Shown here: positions 17,975 to 26,708 of the stretch, piece by piece
How positions within the stretch are numbered: position 1 is the stretch's first letter
Layout of the letters: the number at the start of each line of letters is the position of its first letter
Source: Falsiruegeria mediterranea M17
GTDB taxonomy: Bacteria; Pseudomonadota; Alphaproteobacteria; Rhodobacterales; Rhodobacteraceae
Direction of reading: 5' to 3'
Length of the DNA stretch: 64,000 nucleotides
NCBI RefSeq assembly: GCF_900302455.1
Contig: NZ_ONZG01000008.1
Location: 62,001 to 126,000 of the forward strand
Translations under genes and position numbers: made by a program
Notes under the pieces: model-generated
What the model was told of the DNA's origin: nothing
The model's database searches: none
What the model saw: the letters and a program-made list of their open reading frames with translations, nothing else

Positions 17975-18433
17975 ATGGGAGCCGCCTATTTCTATCATCT
18001 GACGCGCAACCCGCTTGAGGTGACCTTGCCCGTTTTATTGGGTAAGGCACGTCAGGCGGGGTGGAAGATTGCCGTACGGGGCGGTGATCCCGGGCTGCTG
18101 GAATGGCTGGACGAAAAACTTTGGCTGGGCCCCGATGACGGGTTCCTGCCACACGGGCTGGCGGGCGGCGCGCATGACGCGCTGCAGCCGATCCTGCTGA
18201 CGACGGTTGCAGATGCGCCCAATGAAGCATCGTGTGTGATGGCGGTCGATGGCGCGCAGGTCGCGGCAGAAGAGGTGGAGGCACTTGACCGAGTGTGCAT
18301 CCTGTTCGACGGCACAGACCCTGAAGCGGTGCAGCACGCGCGCGGCCAGTGGAAGGCGCTGACCGGTGCGGGCTGCAAGGCGCAATACTGGTCCGAAGAG
18401 TCGGGCAGGTGGGAGAAAAAGGCCGAAGCCTAG
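17975..18433 (+). CDS. holC: DNA polymerase III chi subunit
   Basis: Chi links the clamp-loader complex to single-strand DNA-binding protein. The 152-residue protein starts with GAAYFYHLTRNPLE and contains FLPHGLAG and the C-terminal WKALTGAGCKAQYWSEESGRW typical of the family. It follows pepA with a five-base gap and so is probably co-transcribed. Copy B of the dispersed repeat follows 19 bases after the stop. Confidence 0.93.
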   Translation: MGAAYFYHLTRNPLEVTLPVLLGKARQAGWKIAVRGGDPGLLEWLDEKLWLGPDDGFLPHGLAGGAHDALQPILLTTVADAPNEASCVMAVDGAQVAAEEVEALDRVCILFDGTDPEAVQHARGQWKALTGAGCKAQYWSEESGRWEKKAEA

Positions 18434-18452
18434 GGTTTTTGGGGAACCGGGG

Positions 18453-18530
18453 GTGCTCCCGCCCTCGCTACATGCCCTGGCGGGCTCTTGCTCCGTTGGG
18501 CCGGGCGCCTCGCTTGTCGCTCGGCGCGGC
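18453..18530 (-). repeat. Palindromic GC-rich dispersed repeat, copy B (single unit)
   Basis: This unit starts GTGCTCCCGCCC and continues to TTGGGCCGGGCGCC and an imperfect GC hairpin ending near 18530. It aligns with copy A in the same orientation and is more degenerate. Like A, it sits between converging genes (holC and the aspartic protease). Confidence 0.6.
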
Positions 18531-18571
18531 ATCGCAGAACGCGACTGTCGGTCAGGGCGCGAGGGGGTGTT

Positions 18572-19159
18572 TCAGCGCGCGAGCGTCAGGGATTGCGGGC
18601 TGATCTGGAGTGTCGAGAAACGCTGCAGGTATTCCATTCCCAGCAGGGATTGATCCATCTCGCCTTCGTTGACCCAGGCCGTCAGGTTGCGATCTTCGAA
18701 GGGGCCCAGCACAACATTGTCCAATTTGATGGGCGCTGTGCGAACTTCTCCGTTCGCCGTAAGTGCCCGTCCGAAGTAGTTGAGATCATTCATAACTATG
18801 CCAATCTTTTCGGAGTCTTCCTGGCTTAGAACGATCTGACTTGCGCCGGTGTCGACAAGGAAATCCACGGGTTTGCCGTTCACCAACAGTTGCAGGTAAT
18901 AGTGCCCGTCGCGGGCGCGGGGGACGATGATGCTGTTGTCGGTTGTTGTCATGCGACCATAGGGTGCGGTGGTGGTACGTATGTCCTCCCACAGGCCAAC
19001 CACTGCGATCACGCCCATGAAGATGAACACCCAGATCAGCGCCTGTTGCAGTGTTTTGCCCAACGATCCGCGGTTGTAGGTCACGAACCACATCAGAACC
19101 GCCGCACCCAGCAGGCCCAGATACCCCAGTCTTGCGATGTTGTCTGCGTCGAAATCCAT
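18572..19159 (-). CDS. Membrane-anchored retropepsin-like aspartic protease
   Basis: A 195-residue protein of the clan AA, TIGR02281-type family. Two membrane segments (about 10-27 and 38-58) anchor a periplasmic retropepsin domain with the active-site motif DFLVDTGASQIVL near residues 99-111. Such single-domain proteases act as dimers, and bacterial members are poorly characterised. The gene is co-directional with marC, 33 bases downstream of it, and probably shares its transcript. Confidence 0.85.
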   Translation of the reverse strand: MDFDADNIARLGYLGLLGAAVLMWFVTYNRGSLGKTLQQALIWVFIFMGVIAVVGLWEDIRTTTAPYGRMTTTDNSIIVPRARDGHYYLQLLVNGKPVDFLVDTGASQIVLSQEDSEKIGIVMNDLNYFGRALTANGEVRTAPIKLDNVVLGPFEDRNLTAWVNEGEMDQSLLGMEYLQRFSTLQISPQSLTLAR

Positions 19160-19192
19160 GATCGTCCCTCAGATACAAGTGGATATGGGGCC

Positions 19193-19813
19193 TTATCCTG
19201 CGAAGCCAAAGTCCTTGAGGCCACTCAGGATAAACTGTACGGACAGCGCCGCCAGCAGCATGCCCAACAAACGGGTCACAACGTTCAGCCCTGTCTTGCC
19301 CAACAACCGCGCCAAAGGCCCGGACAGCAAATAGAGCGCCAGAACCACCGCCATCACCACCAGCATCACGGCGATCACCATGGCGAGACCCTGAATGCCC
19401 GGGTGTTGTCCGGCCAACAAGATCATGGTGGCGATCGAGCCGGGGCCTGCGATCAGTGGGATGCCCAGGGGAAAGACCGAAGGGTCGGCGTGGTCTTCCT
19501 CTTCGGCGCGGTCTTCGCGGCGTTTGGTACGGCGTTCGAACAGCATGTCCATCGCCGTTAGGAACAGCAGTACGCCGCCTGCGACGCGGAAGGCGGGCAT
19601 CGAGATGCCGACAAAGCCCAGCACCGCCTCGCCAAAGGCCGCAAACATTGCCAGGATGCCAGCCGCCGTCAGGCATGCACGGATCGCGATGCCCCGGCGG
19701 GTGCGGGCGTCCATGTCTTGCGTCAGCGCCATGAAGATCGGTGCCTGCCCGGGCGGGTCGATAACCACAAAGAGCGTGGTGAAGGCGGTGATCAGAAAGG
19801 CCATGTCGATCAT
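19193..19813 (-). CDS. MarC-family integral membrane protein
   Basis: A 206-residue polytopic membrane protein of the MarC (UPF0056) family, with six hydrophobic segments and the typical FFVVIDPPGQAPIF-like first helix and GIPLIAGPGSIAT motif. No transport activity is established for MarC. The correct start is the ATG at 19813, which overlaps the preceding ACT gene by four bases; the frame stays open to 20005 but that extension is arginine-rich antisense-like sequence and is discarded. Confidence 0.9.
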   Translation of the reverse strand: MIDMAFLITAFTTLFVVIDPPGQAPIFMALTQDMDARTRRGIAIRACLTAAGILAMFAAFGEAVLGFVGISMPAFRVAGGVLLFLTAMDMLFERRTKRREDRAEEEDHADPSVFPLGIPLIAGPGSIATMILLAGQHPGIQGLAMVIAVMLVVMAVVLALYLLSGPLARLLGKTGLNVVTRLLGMLLAALSVQFILSGLKDFGFAG

Positions 19814-20202
19814 TGCGCGGCCTCTTTCTGTAGTTGGCGCAGGATGCCCATCGCCAGATCGGCCTTGTCGGCGGGCAGATAGACGTGGTCGTGATGATAC
19901 CCCGCGACCACGTTGGCGGGAATGCCGCTTGCGGCCAATCCAGCCGAGACGGCAGCGGTCAGCCCGACCCCTTCGAGAGAGGAGTGCACTTGCAAGGTGA
20001 TGCAACGCATGGGCAATGCATCGTGAGGCGCTGCATCGATAGGAATGATCAGCGAAAGGCCCTCATCTTCGACACAGCTCGCGCGTGTGCCTTCAGGCCA
20101 AGCGTCGCCGACCGGCCAGGGAACAAAGGCAAATGTCCCGTCGACCAACAGAGGCTCCATTCCTGCGATCATGGCGCTCGTGTCCTTGACGGGTGTCGTC
20201 AT
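19810..20202 (-). CDS. ACT-domain protein
   Basis: A 130-residue stand-alone protein with two ACT-like halves: LLVDGTFAFVPW in the first and LQVHSSLEGVGLTAAV with IPANVVAGYHHDHVYL in the second. Domains of this kind usually bind amino acids and regulate enzymes. It overlaps the ABC-F gene upstream and marC downstream by four bases each, so the three are translated as a unit. The ligand is unknown. A longer open frame to 20301 is an antisense extension. Confidence 0.8.
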   Translation of the reverse strand: MTTPVKDTSAMIAGMEPLLVDGTFAFVPWPVGDAWPEGTRASCVEDEGLSLIIPIDAAPHDALPMRCITLQVHSSLEGVGLTAAVSAGLAASGIPANVVAGYHHDHVYLPADKADLAMGILRQLQKEAAQ

Positions 20203-22049
20203 TGTGCTGTCTCCGCTGCGTCCAGTTTCTCCTGCGCGGCCACCCAGAGCGTCTCGGCCCGATCCATTGCATCCACCACCTCGGCGAACTTGCGGTTCCA
20301 AGTTTCAAGATCGTTGATCTTGTCGTCGTCATAGAGGGTGGGATCTGCCAGTTTGGCCGACAGCTTGTCGTGCATGTCGGTCAGCTTCTCCACCCGCTCT
20401 TCGCACTTGCGCACCTCGGCGCGCAGAGCAAGGATCGCATCGCGCGATGGTCGCTTTGGTTTGGACTTTTCGATTTTGGGTTTGGGTTTGTCGCGGGCCA
20501 GCAGAAGCGAGCGATAAGCTTCGAGATCGTCGTCAAACGGTTTGACCGTTCCATTCGACACCAGCCACAATCGGTCTGCCACCAGGCTCAGCAGGTGCAT
20601 GTCGTGTGTCACCAGGATCACGGCGCCCGAATATTGCGTCAGCGCCTCGACCAGCGCCTCGCGGCTTTCGATGTCGAGGTGGTTGGTGGGCTCATCCAGG
20701 ATCAGCATGTGTGGCGCGTCGATTGTGGCAATCAACAGGCTAAGCCGCGCTTTTTGCCCACCTGACAGACGCCCCACCACGGTGTCGGCCTGATCCGCAT
20801 TCAGGCCAAACCCGGCCAAGCGTGCGCGCCATTTCGCGGGGGTTTCAGCGGGTCGCAGGCGACGCAGGTGGTCGAGCGGGGATTCGTCAACATAGAGCTC
20901 ATCAACTTGATGCTGGGCAAAGAAGCCGATGCGCAGCTTGGACGATTTCGTCATCTTGCCCGCCATCAGGGGCAAACGATCCGACAGCAACTTCGAAAGC
21001 GTCGACTTGCCCTGGCCGTTCTTGCCCAGCAGGGCGATCCGGTCGTCTTGGTCAATGCGCAGGTTCAGCTTGCGCAGCACCTCGACCTCGCCATAGCCTG
21101 TCACGCCGCCTTCAAGGTTGATGATGGGGGGCGACAGCTCCTCGGGATTGGGGAAAGTGAACGACCGCAGCGCGGCCTCTTGCGGGCTGGTGATCGGCTG
21201 CATCCGCGCCAGTGCCTTGAGCCGTGATTGCGCCTGTTTTGCTTTGTCGGCCTTATACCGGAAACGGTCCACATATGACTGCAGATGCGCGCGCCGGGCG
21301 TCCTGCTTCTTGGCCATCGCTTCGGCTTGGGCCAACTTCTCAGCGCGTTGACGGGCGAATTGGTCGTAGGGGCCCTGGTAGAGCGTCAGCTTGCGATCCT
21401 CGAGGTGCAGGATCGCCCCTACCGCGCGGTTCAAAAGCCCGCGGTCGTGGCTGATGATGATCACCGTGTGGGGGTATTTCGCCAGATAGCTTTCCAGCCA
21501 CAGCGCGCCCTCAAGGTCGAGGTAGTTGGTCGGCTCGTCCAAGAGCAGCAGGTCAGGCTGTGAGAACAGCACCGCCGCCAGAGCCACCCGCATCCGCCAT
21601 CCACCCGAGAAAGCGGCGCAGGGGCGTTTTTGATCCTCGTCGTCAAATCCAAGCCCTTTGAGGATGGAGGAGGCTCGCGCCTCGGCCGACCAGGCGTCGA
21701 TATCGGCCAGGCGGGTCTGAATTTCGGCAATCCGGGCGGGGTCCTGGGCGGTCTCGGCCTCGACCATCAACGCTGTGCGTTCGGTGTCGGCGGCCAGAAC
21801 CGTATCTACCAGCGACACGTCCGAGGCAGGCGCTTCCTGAGCAACGCCCCCAATGCGGGCGCGTTTGGGCAGGGCGATATCGCCCGATTCCAGTGCCAAT
21901 TCGCCCCGGATCAGACGAAACAGCGTCGTCTTGCCGGTGCCATTGCGCCCCACAAGTCCCACCTTGTGCCCATCGGGAATAGTGGCGCTTGCGCCGTCGA
22001 ACAAGGGGCGGCCCTCGACCGCGTAGACGATATCCTGAATCCGTAACAT
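20199..22049 (-). CDS. ABC-F family ribosome-associated ATPase
   Basis: A 616-residue duplicated ATPase without membrane segments. Both halves are intact: Walker A GRNGTGKTTL (about 35-44) and GKNGQGKSTL (about 338-347), signatures SGGWRMR and SGGQKAR, and Walker B LLLLDEPTNYLD and MLILDEPTNHLD. A charged inter-domain linker and a C-terminal coiled coil are present, as in the Uup/YheS branch. Such proteins act on the ribosome to rescue or regulate translation. It heads a minus-strand group with the ACT and marC genes. Confidence 0.93.
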   Translation of the reverse strand: MLRIQDIVYAVEGRPLFDGASATIPDGHKVGLVGRNGTGKTTLFRLIRGELALESGDIALPKRARIGGVAQEAPASDVSLVDTVLAADTERTALMVEAETAQDPARIAEIQTRLADIDAWSAEARASSILKGLGFDDEDQKRPCAAFSGGWRMRVALAAVLFSQPDLLLLDEPTNYLDLEGALWLESYLAKYPHTVIIISHDRGLLNRAVGAILHLEDRKLTLYQGPYDQFARQRAEKLAQAEAMAKKQDARRAHLQSYVDRFRYKADKAKQAQSRLKALARMQPITSPQEAALRSFTFPNPEELSPPIINLEGGVTGYGEVEVLRKLNLRIDQDDRIALLGKNGQGKSTLSKLLSDRLPLMAGKMTKSSKLRIGFFAQHQVDELYVDESPLDHLRRLRPAETPAKWRARLAGFGLNADQADTVVGRLSGGQKARLSLLIATIDAPHMLILDEPTNHLDIESREALVEALTQYSGAVILVTHDMHLLSLVADRLWLVSNGTVKPFDDDLEAYRSLLLARDKPKPKIEKSKPKRPSRDAILALRAEVRKCEERVEKLTDMHDKLSAKLADPTLYDDDKINDLETWNRKFAEVVDAMDRAETLWVAAQEKLDAAETAQ

Positions 22050-22165
22050 ATGCCGCTCATAACAGAGGGTTGAACTTGCCGCTAGCGCGTAAGTCGCCGG
22101 GCAGGGTGGTCAGTGCAGTCTCAGGGTGATAGCGGTCGTGAGACCCCAATCGGAAAGCCTGTGAC

Positions 22166-23368
22166 ATGCGACCTGCGCAAACTCCTCCGCATATTGTGAC
22201 GTTGGTCTTTGCATCGGCGTTGGCGGTGGTGTCGTTGAATATGTTCCTGCCGTCGCTGACACAGATGGCGGTGGATTTTGAGGCTGATTATGCCGTCATC
22301 AACCTGTCCATTGCGGGCTATCTGATCGTCTCTGGCATGTTGCAACTGATCATGGGTCCGTTGTCGGACCTCTACGGGCGGCGGCCGCTGATGCTGATTT
22401 CCATGGCGATCTTTGCCTTGGCCTCGGTCGGGTGTGTGCTGGCGGAAAACGTCTGGGTGTTCCTGGGATGGCGCATGCTGCAAGGTGCGGTGATTGCCGG
22501 GCAGGTGATCTCACGCGCGGTGATCCGAGATATGCACCCACCCAATGAGGCCGCGAGCAAGCTGGGCTATGTCACCATGACCATGGCGCTGGCGCCGATG
22601 CTGGGGCCCATGCTGGGCGGGGCGCTGGACATGGCGTTTGGCTGGCGGTCGGGGTTTGTTCTTTATGCGGTGATGGGCTTTGGGATGTTGGCGCTCTTGT
22701 GGGGTGATCTGGGCGAGACCAATACCGAGCCGTCAGACACCTTGGGCGCGCAATTTCGGCAATACCCGCATCTTTTCGCCTCGCGCCGGTTCTGGGGCTA
22801 TGCGCTCTGTGCCGCGTTTTCCATTGGCGGGTTCTACGCCTTCATCACCGGTGCGCCCCTAGTGGCTGCGACCTGGTTTGACCTGAGCCCGGCGATGCTG
22901 GGCCTTGGGATCGGCATCATCACCGGTGGGTTCATGGCCGGCAACTTTGTGACCGGGCGGTTGGCTGCGCGCACGCAACTGACCACGATGATCCTGATCG
23001 GGCGGATCGTGGCCACAGTGGGCCCGTTGATCGGGTTGCTGTTGTTCGCAACTGGGGCCGGGTCGGTCTGGGTGTTCTTCGGATCGGCGATCTTCGTGGG
23101 CTTCGGGAACGGCTTGACCGTGGCCAATGCCACCGTTGGCTTGATGTCGGTGCGGCCCAAACTGGCGGGCAGCGCCTCGGGTCTTTCGGGCGCGATGACG
23201 GTGGCCTTGGGGGCAGCGCTGACCATGGCTACGGGCGGTTTGGTGACCGAGGCCAACGCGCCTTACCTGGTGTTGTCTATGATGATGGTGGCCAGTGGTT
23301 TGGGGCTGGTTTCGGTGCTCTACGTCCGCTGGGTCGACCGGGTCGAGCCACTTCCGGACGCGGTCTGA
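22166..23368 (+). CDS. MFS exporter of the Bcr/CflA type
   Basis: A 400-residue major-facilitator transporter with 12 predicted membrane segments. GPLSDLYGRRPLMLI between helices 2 and 3 is the MFS motif A, and the overall layout is that of the Bcr/CflA drug-efflux group. It is likely a proton-coupled exporter of a small hydrophobic compound. The gene is divergent from the ABC-F gene across 116 bases and no regulator is adjacent, so the substrate is unknown. Confidence 0.9.
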   Translation: MRPAQTPPHIVTLVFASALAVVSLNMFLPSLTQMAVDFEADYAVINLSIAGYLIVSGMLQLIMGPLSDLYGRRPLMLISMAIFALASVGCVLAENVWVFLGWRMLQGAVIAGQVISRAVIRDMHPPNEAASKLGYVTMTMALAPMLGPMLGGALDMAFGWRSGFVLYAVMGFGMLALLWGDLGETNTEPSDTLGAQFRQYPHLFASRRFWGYALCAAFSIGGFYAFITGAPLVAATWFDLSPAMLGLGIGIITGGFMAGNFVTGRLAARTQLTTMILIGRIVATVGPLIGLLLFATGAGSVWVFFGSAIFVGFGNGLTVANATVGLMSVRPKLAGSASGLSGAMTVALGAALTMATGGLVTEANAPYLVLSMMMVASGLGLVSVLYVRWVDRVEPLPDAV

Positions 23369-23478
23369 GTCCACAAAGCCCGGATATCCCCATCAAGGCA
23401 CTTTTCTTGCGTGCCAGACCGTGTTAGGCGGCGCGCAGATTATTCGGCGCATTGGCGCCAGAGCAAGGAGAGGCCAAC

Positions 23479-23901
23479 ATGGCACTGGAACGCACGTTTT
23501 CGATCATCAAACCCGATGCAACCCGCCGCAACCTGACCGGCGCAATCAACGCCAAGTTCGAAGAAGCTGGCCTGCGCATCGTTGCACAAAAGCGCATCCA
23601 CCTGACCAAAGCGCAAGCGGGTGAGTTCTATGCCGTGCACAAAGAGCGCCCCTTTTACGACGAACTGTGCGAGTTCATGGCGTCGGCTCCGATCGTTGCT
23701 CAGGTTCTCGAAGGTGAAGGCGCCATCGCCAAGAACCGCGAAGTCATGGGTGCAACCAACCCCGCAGACGCAGCGGCCGGCACCATCCGCGCCGAATTTG
23801 CTGAATCGGTTGGCGAAAACTCGGTCCACGGTTCGGATGCTCCCGAAACCGCAGCAGTTGAGATCGCGTACTTCTTCTCGGGTCTCGAGCTGGTCGGCTA
23901 A
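23479..23901 (+). CDS. ndk: Nucleoside diphosphate kinase
   Basis: Ndk balances nucleoside triphosphates by phosphate transfer through a phosphohistidine. The 140-residue protein begins [13 protein letters not shown] and has the active-site histidine, His117, in [10 protein letters not shown]. The ATG at 23479 is preceded by AAGGAGAGG; the upstream extension to 23452 is not needed. The stop codon abuts the stop of the converging TfoX-like gene with no spacer. Confidence 0.97.
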   Translation: MALERTFSIIKPDATRRNLTGAINAKFEEAGLRIVAQKRIHLTKAQAGEFYAVHKERPFYDELCEFMASAPIVAQVLEGEGAIAKNREVMGATNPADAAAGTIRAEFAESVGENSVHGSDAPETAAVEIAYFFSGLELVG

Positions 23902-24234
23902 CTAACGCCGCTTCTCGATCACACCGATCGCATCAAGGGCCGCTTCGAATTCGGAGCGGCCCTTGTCGTAGGATGCGGCCACAATCGCGTCGAATCGGAT
24001 GCGCAGGGCCTTTTTCTCTTCGCCCTTGCAGTCGTTCCAAGGGCGGCCCTGTAGCGCCATCACCAGCACATAGTAACCTATGAAGTGTGGCCTGCTGCCG
24101 GTTTGCAGCAGTCGACCATAAACCTCATCCGCGCCCAGATCTCGCAGCTCCTGCGCCGAATGGATGCCTGCACGCGCGCAGCTCTCCTCGTAAGCGGGAC
24201 CAAGGTTGCGGATCGAAGAAACCGGGTCTGACAT
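23902..24234 (-). CDS. TfoX C-terminal-domain-like small protein
   Basis: A 110-residue protein resembling the stand-alone C-terminal domain of TfoX, a helix-hairpin-helix-like fold: SIRNLGPAYEESCARAGI near the start, then SAQELRDLGADEVYGRLL, and a conserved FIGYYVLVMALQGRPWND. In enterobacteria TfoX controls competence; isolated C-terminal domains in alphaproteobacteria have no known role. ATG at 24234 is chosen because homologous sequence begins there; the frame stays open to 24588 through copy C of the repeat, which is not coding. Confidence 0.75.
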   Translation of the reverse strand: MSDPVSSIRNLGPAYEESCARAGIHSAQELRDLGADEVYGRLLQTGSRPHFIGYYVLVMALQGRPWNDCKGEEKKALRIRFDAIVAASYDKGRSEFEAALDAIGVIEKRR

Positions 24235-24366
24235 GGCGCGTCCTGCTGACTTGGGCGATGGTGGAACAGACCACAGAGCACAGCTGGTTTGGAAATGCCA
24301 CCCAATCCAGGGAGGCACGTGTCGAAGTGTCTTGATCCGGTTGCAGGCGCCTCGCAAAGATGACGG

Positions 24367-24611
24367 GGAGCTCCCGCGCCCGCGCGGTCCTGACTGCGTC
24401 AGCACCACGAACGGCCTTGGGCCCGGCGCCGCGCACTGCGCGGCGCGGTCTCTCCCCACGGCTTCCGGTCTACCCATCGGTGTCGTCGCAAGAGCCACTG
24501 GTTCGAGTTTTCGAGATGGTCGCGACATACGCCAACCGCCGAGCGCAGCGAGGCCCGGCCCAACGGGAGGAGGGCATCTTTGATGCACGAACGACGGGCG
24601 GGAGCGTCCCC
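24367..24611. repeat. Paired palindromic repeat, copy C (two inverted units)
   Basis: The left unit (24367-24448) contains CTGAC-TGC-GTCAG and the hairpin GGCGCCGCGC-ACT-GCGCGGCGC. The right unit (24536-24611) is an inverted relative beginning CCGCCGAGCGCAGCGAGG and ending GGGCGGGAGCGTCCCC. About 87 bases of unrelated sequence lie between. Bases 24370-24446 match 27841-27917 in copy D with a single substitution over 77 bases. The rest of the gene-free stretch 24235-24712 shows no gene; 24612-24712 must hold the P450 promoter, whose elements I cannot define. Confidence 0.8.
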
Positions 24612-24712
24612 GGCGCCATTCGCGTTACCGTCAAAAGAGGCTGCGACTTTCCTGACCTTGTGGTCGGTTAATTTCTTGTCCTATGCATGAGATCAGGAGA
24701 GAGGGAGGATTG

Positions 24713-25939
24713 ATGACCAACGCAATGTCACCCGAGGCCGTGATCTCGCTGGATTTGACCAACCCGCCGCCCGGGTTTCTGGATGATCCGTTTCCCTTCT
24801 ACGATGCGCTGCTGGGCCATGCACCGGTGTTGCCGCAACCAGATGGGTCCATATTGCTCAGCCGTCACACAGATCTGGACCGGATCTATCGCGACACCAA
24901 GCTTTATTCTTCGGACAAAAAGGTCGCCTTTGGTCCCAAGTTTGGCGTTGGCTCACCGCTTTTTGAGCATCACACAACCTCGCTGGTGTTTTCCGACCCG
25001 CCACTCCACACCCGTGTCCGCAAAATCATGACCTCTGCCTTGACCCCCCGTGCGATTGCAAAAATGGAACCGGGCTTGATTGCCACGGTTGATCACCTGT
25101 TGGACGGATTGGCGCGCACGGATCAGGTGGACCTGATCGAGGATTTTGCCTCGACCATCCCGATCCAGATCATAGGCAACCTGCTCGACGTGCCAATGGA
25201 CGAGCGGGGGCCACTGCGGGATTGGTCGCTTGCGATCCTTGGAGCGTTGGAGCCGTCGCTGACCGACGAACAACTGGCGACAGGGCACAAGGCTGTTGAA
25301 GAGTTCAAAGCCTATCTCGAAGATCTGGTCGCCCGCAGACGGGCGTCTCCAGGTGACATCGAGACGGACGTGTTGACCCGCCTGATCACTGGAGAGGGCG
25401 CAGATGGGCAGCTGTCGGAGATCGAGCTTTTGCAGAATTGCATCTTCATTCTGAACGCGGGCCACGAAACGACCACAAACCTGATCGGCAATGGCCTGGC
25501 GCTGCTCGACGATCATCCGGATCAACGCCAACGCTTGCTTGACGACCCTGCGTTGCTGAACACAGCAGTTGAAGAGATTCTGCGCGTCCGCTCACCCAAC
25601 CAATTGGGAAACCGCGAAACCACCGACGATGTCGAGCTGGATGGCCGCACCATTCCTGCTGGCACCAATTTGCACCTGTGCATCGGGGCAGCCAACCGCG
25701 ATCCGGCCGTCTTTGACGACCCGACCCGGTTCGACATCGCGCGCAAACCGAACCGGCACCTTGCCTTTGCAGGCGGGCCGCATGTTTGCGTCGGACTTAC
25801 CCTTGCGCGGATGGAAGGGCGCATTGCCATCGGTCGGCTTTTGCAGCGGTTTCCAAACTACCGCCTGCTTCCCGGACGCATTTCGGGTGGGCGTATCCGG
25901 TTTCGTGGTTTTGCAGCCTTGCCCGCCAAAATGAGCTGA
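24713..25939 (+). CDS. Cytochrome P450
   Basis: A 408-residue soluble bacterial P450 monooxygenase. Family marks are the I-helix oxygen-binding AGHETT at about 249-254, the K-helix ExxR (Glu288-Arg291) and the heme-ligand loop FAGGPHVCVGL with Cys359. The start is ATG at 24713, 5' of which GGGAGG lies at a good distance; the open frame begins 30 bases earlier. No ferredoxin or reductase is encoded nearby, so electron partners must come from elsewhere. It lies between repeat copies C and D with two other metabolic genes. The substrate is unknown. Confidence 0.95.
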   Translation: MTNAMSPEAVISLDLTNPPPGFLDDPFPFYDALLGHAPVLPQPDGSILLSRHTDLDRIYRDTKLYSSDKKVAFGPKFGVGSPLFEHHTTSLVFSDPPLHTRVRKIMTSALTPRAIAKMEPGLIATVDHLLDGLARTDQVDLIEDFASTIPIQIIGNLLDVPMDERGPLRDWSLAILGALEPSLTDEQLATGHKAVEEFKAYLEDLVARRRASPGDIETDVLTRLITGEGADGQLSEIELLQNCIFILNAGHETTTNLIGNGLALLDDHPDQRQRLLDDPALLNTAVEEILRVRSPNQLGNRETTDDVELDGRTIPAGTNLHLCIGAANRDPAVFDDPTRFDIARKPNRHLAFAGGPHVCVGLTLARMEGRIAIGRLLQRFPNYRLLPGRISGGRIRFRGFAALPAKMS

Positions 25940-25953
25940 CGGGCAAGCCGACT

Positions 25954-26535
25954 TCAGTCGTCGCCTTTGTAATACCCGATGACGTCGTTTTCCGTCGTGG
26001 CACCCAACCCGTTCAGCAGTCGGTTGGAATAGTTGAAATAGGCACAGACCTGATTGACTTCGAGGACTTCCTCATCGCTTGCGCCCCCGATCTTGAGCGC
26101 CTCGAAGTCGGATTTGACCATCTTGCCCACATCTATGGTCAGCTTGCCTGCATAACGCAGCAAGGCAAGCTCCTTGCCCTCGAACTCATCCTCTGGTCTG
26201 TGTGCTTTCAACGCCAGAAAGATGCGGTCGCTGCGCGGCTGATCCCGCAGCAGGTTGCGCACATTCATGAAATGGTGCGTCAGCGAATACGTGCAATCGT
26301 TCAGGATCGAGGTGTAGCTGGCGATCACCTCGAGGAACCAGAACGGCAGCGTGTTGTCGTCGGAATGCAGGACCGAACGATAAAGCGTGACATGGCCGTT
26401 CATCGTCTCGGGCCGCAGGGAATGCACGCGCATAACCGTGTCCACGGTGCCGTGGGGGGTGCGCGCCTTGTCCAACAGCTCTTTGAGCCGTCCGTCGGCC
26501 TCGGCATCTTCGATCATGCGAATCCATGCACTCAT
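25954..26535 (-). CDS. AhpD/carboxymuconolactone-decarboxylase-fold peroxidase-related protein
   Basis: A 193-residue all-helical protein of the peroxidase-related (AhpD-like) group. In most relatives an active-site CxxC precedes a pair of histidines; here the motif reads Cys81-Thr-Tyr-Ser84 followed by His87-His88, so the second cysteine is serine. A thiol-disulfide mechanism would need another partner. The ATG at 26535 has GGAG upstream; the extra 33 residues of the longer frame have low similarity to the fold. It converges with the P450 gene (14-base gap) and is divergent from the M29-like gene. Confidence 0.75.
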   Translation of the reverse strand: MSAWIRMIEDAEADGRLKELLDKARTPHGTVDTVMRVHSLRPETMNGHVTLYRSVLHSDDNTLPFWFLEVIASYTSILNDCTYSLTHHFMNVRNLLRDQPRSDRIFLALKAHRPEDEFEGKELALLRYAGKLTIDVGKMVKSDFEALKIGGASDEEVLEVNQVCAYFNYSNRLLNGLGATTENDVIGYYKGDD

Positions 26536-26594
26536 CTCGGTCTCCGTCAAATGGATGGTTTGGGTCAGCTTATCGCAGGTGTACCCATCAGGGT

Positions 26595-26658
26595 CAGTAG
26601 AAAATTCTACTGAGAGTAAAAAATTTTCTGGCACGGAATTTACATCTCACGTAGATGT
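26595..26658. promoter_or_regulatory. Two inverted repeats in a divergent promoter region
   Basis: CAGTAGAA-AA-TTCTACTG (26595-26612) is an inverted repeat with perfect 8-bp arms. ACATCT-CACGT-AGATGT (26642-26658) is a second one with 6-bp arms. Both lie between the divergent genes at 26535 and 26709 and are likely regulator sites; no regulator gene is adjacent. Confidence 0.5.
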
Positions 26659-26708
26659 GAGGTCAGCCAACGGGGCGTGGTCCCCGCTTGCCAATCGGGA
26701 TTTTGGAC

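Noticed and set aside
24235-24588. N-terminal extension of the TfoX-like gene
   Set aside because: The extension is read through the GC palindrome of copy C; the family start is at 24234.
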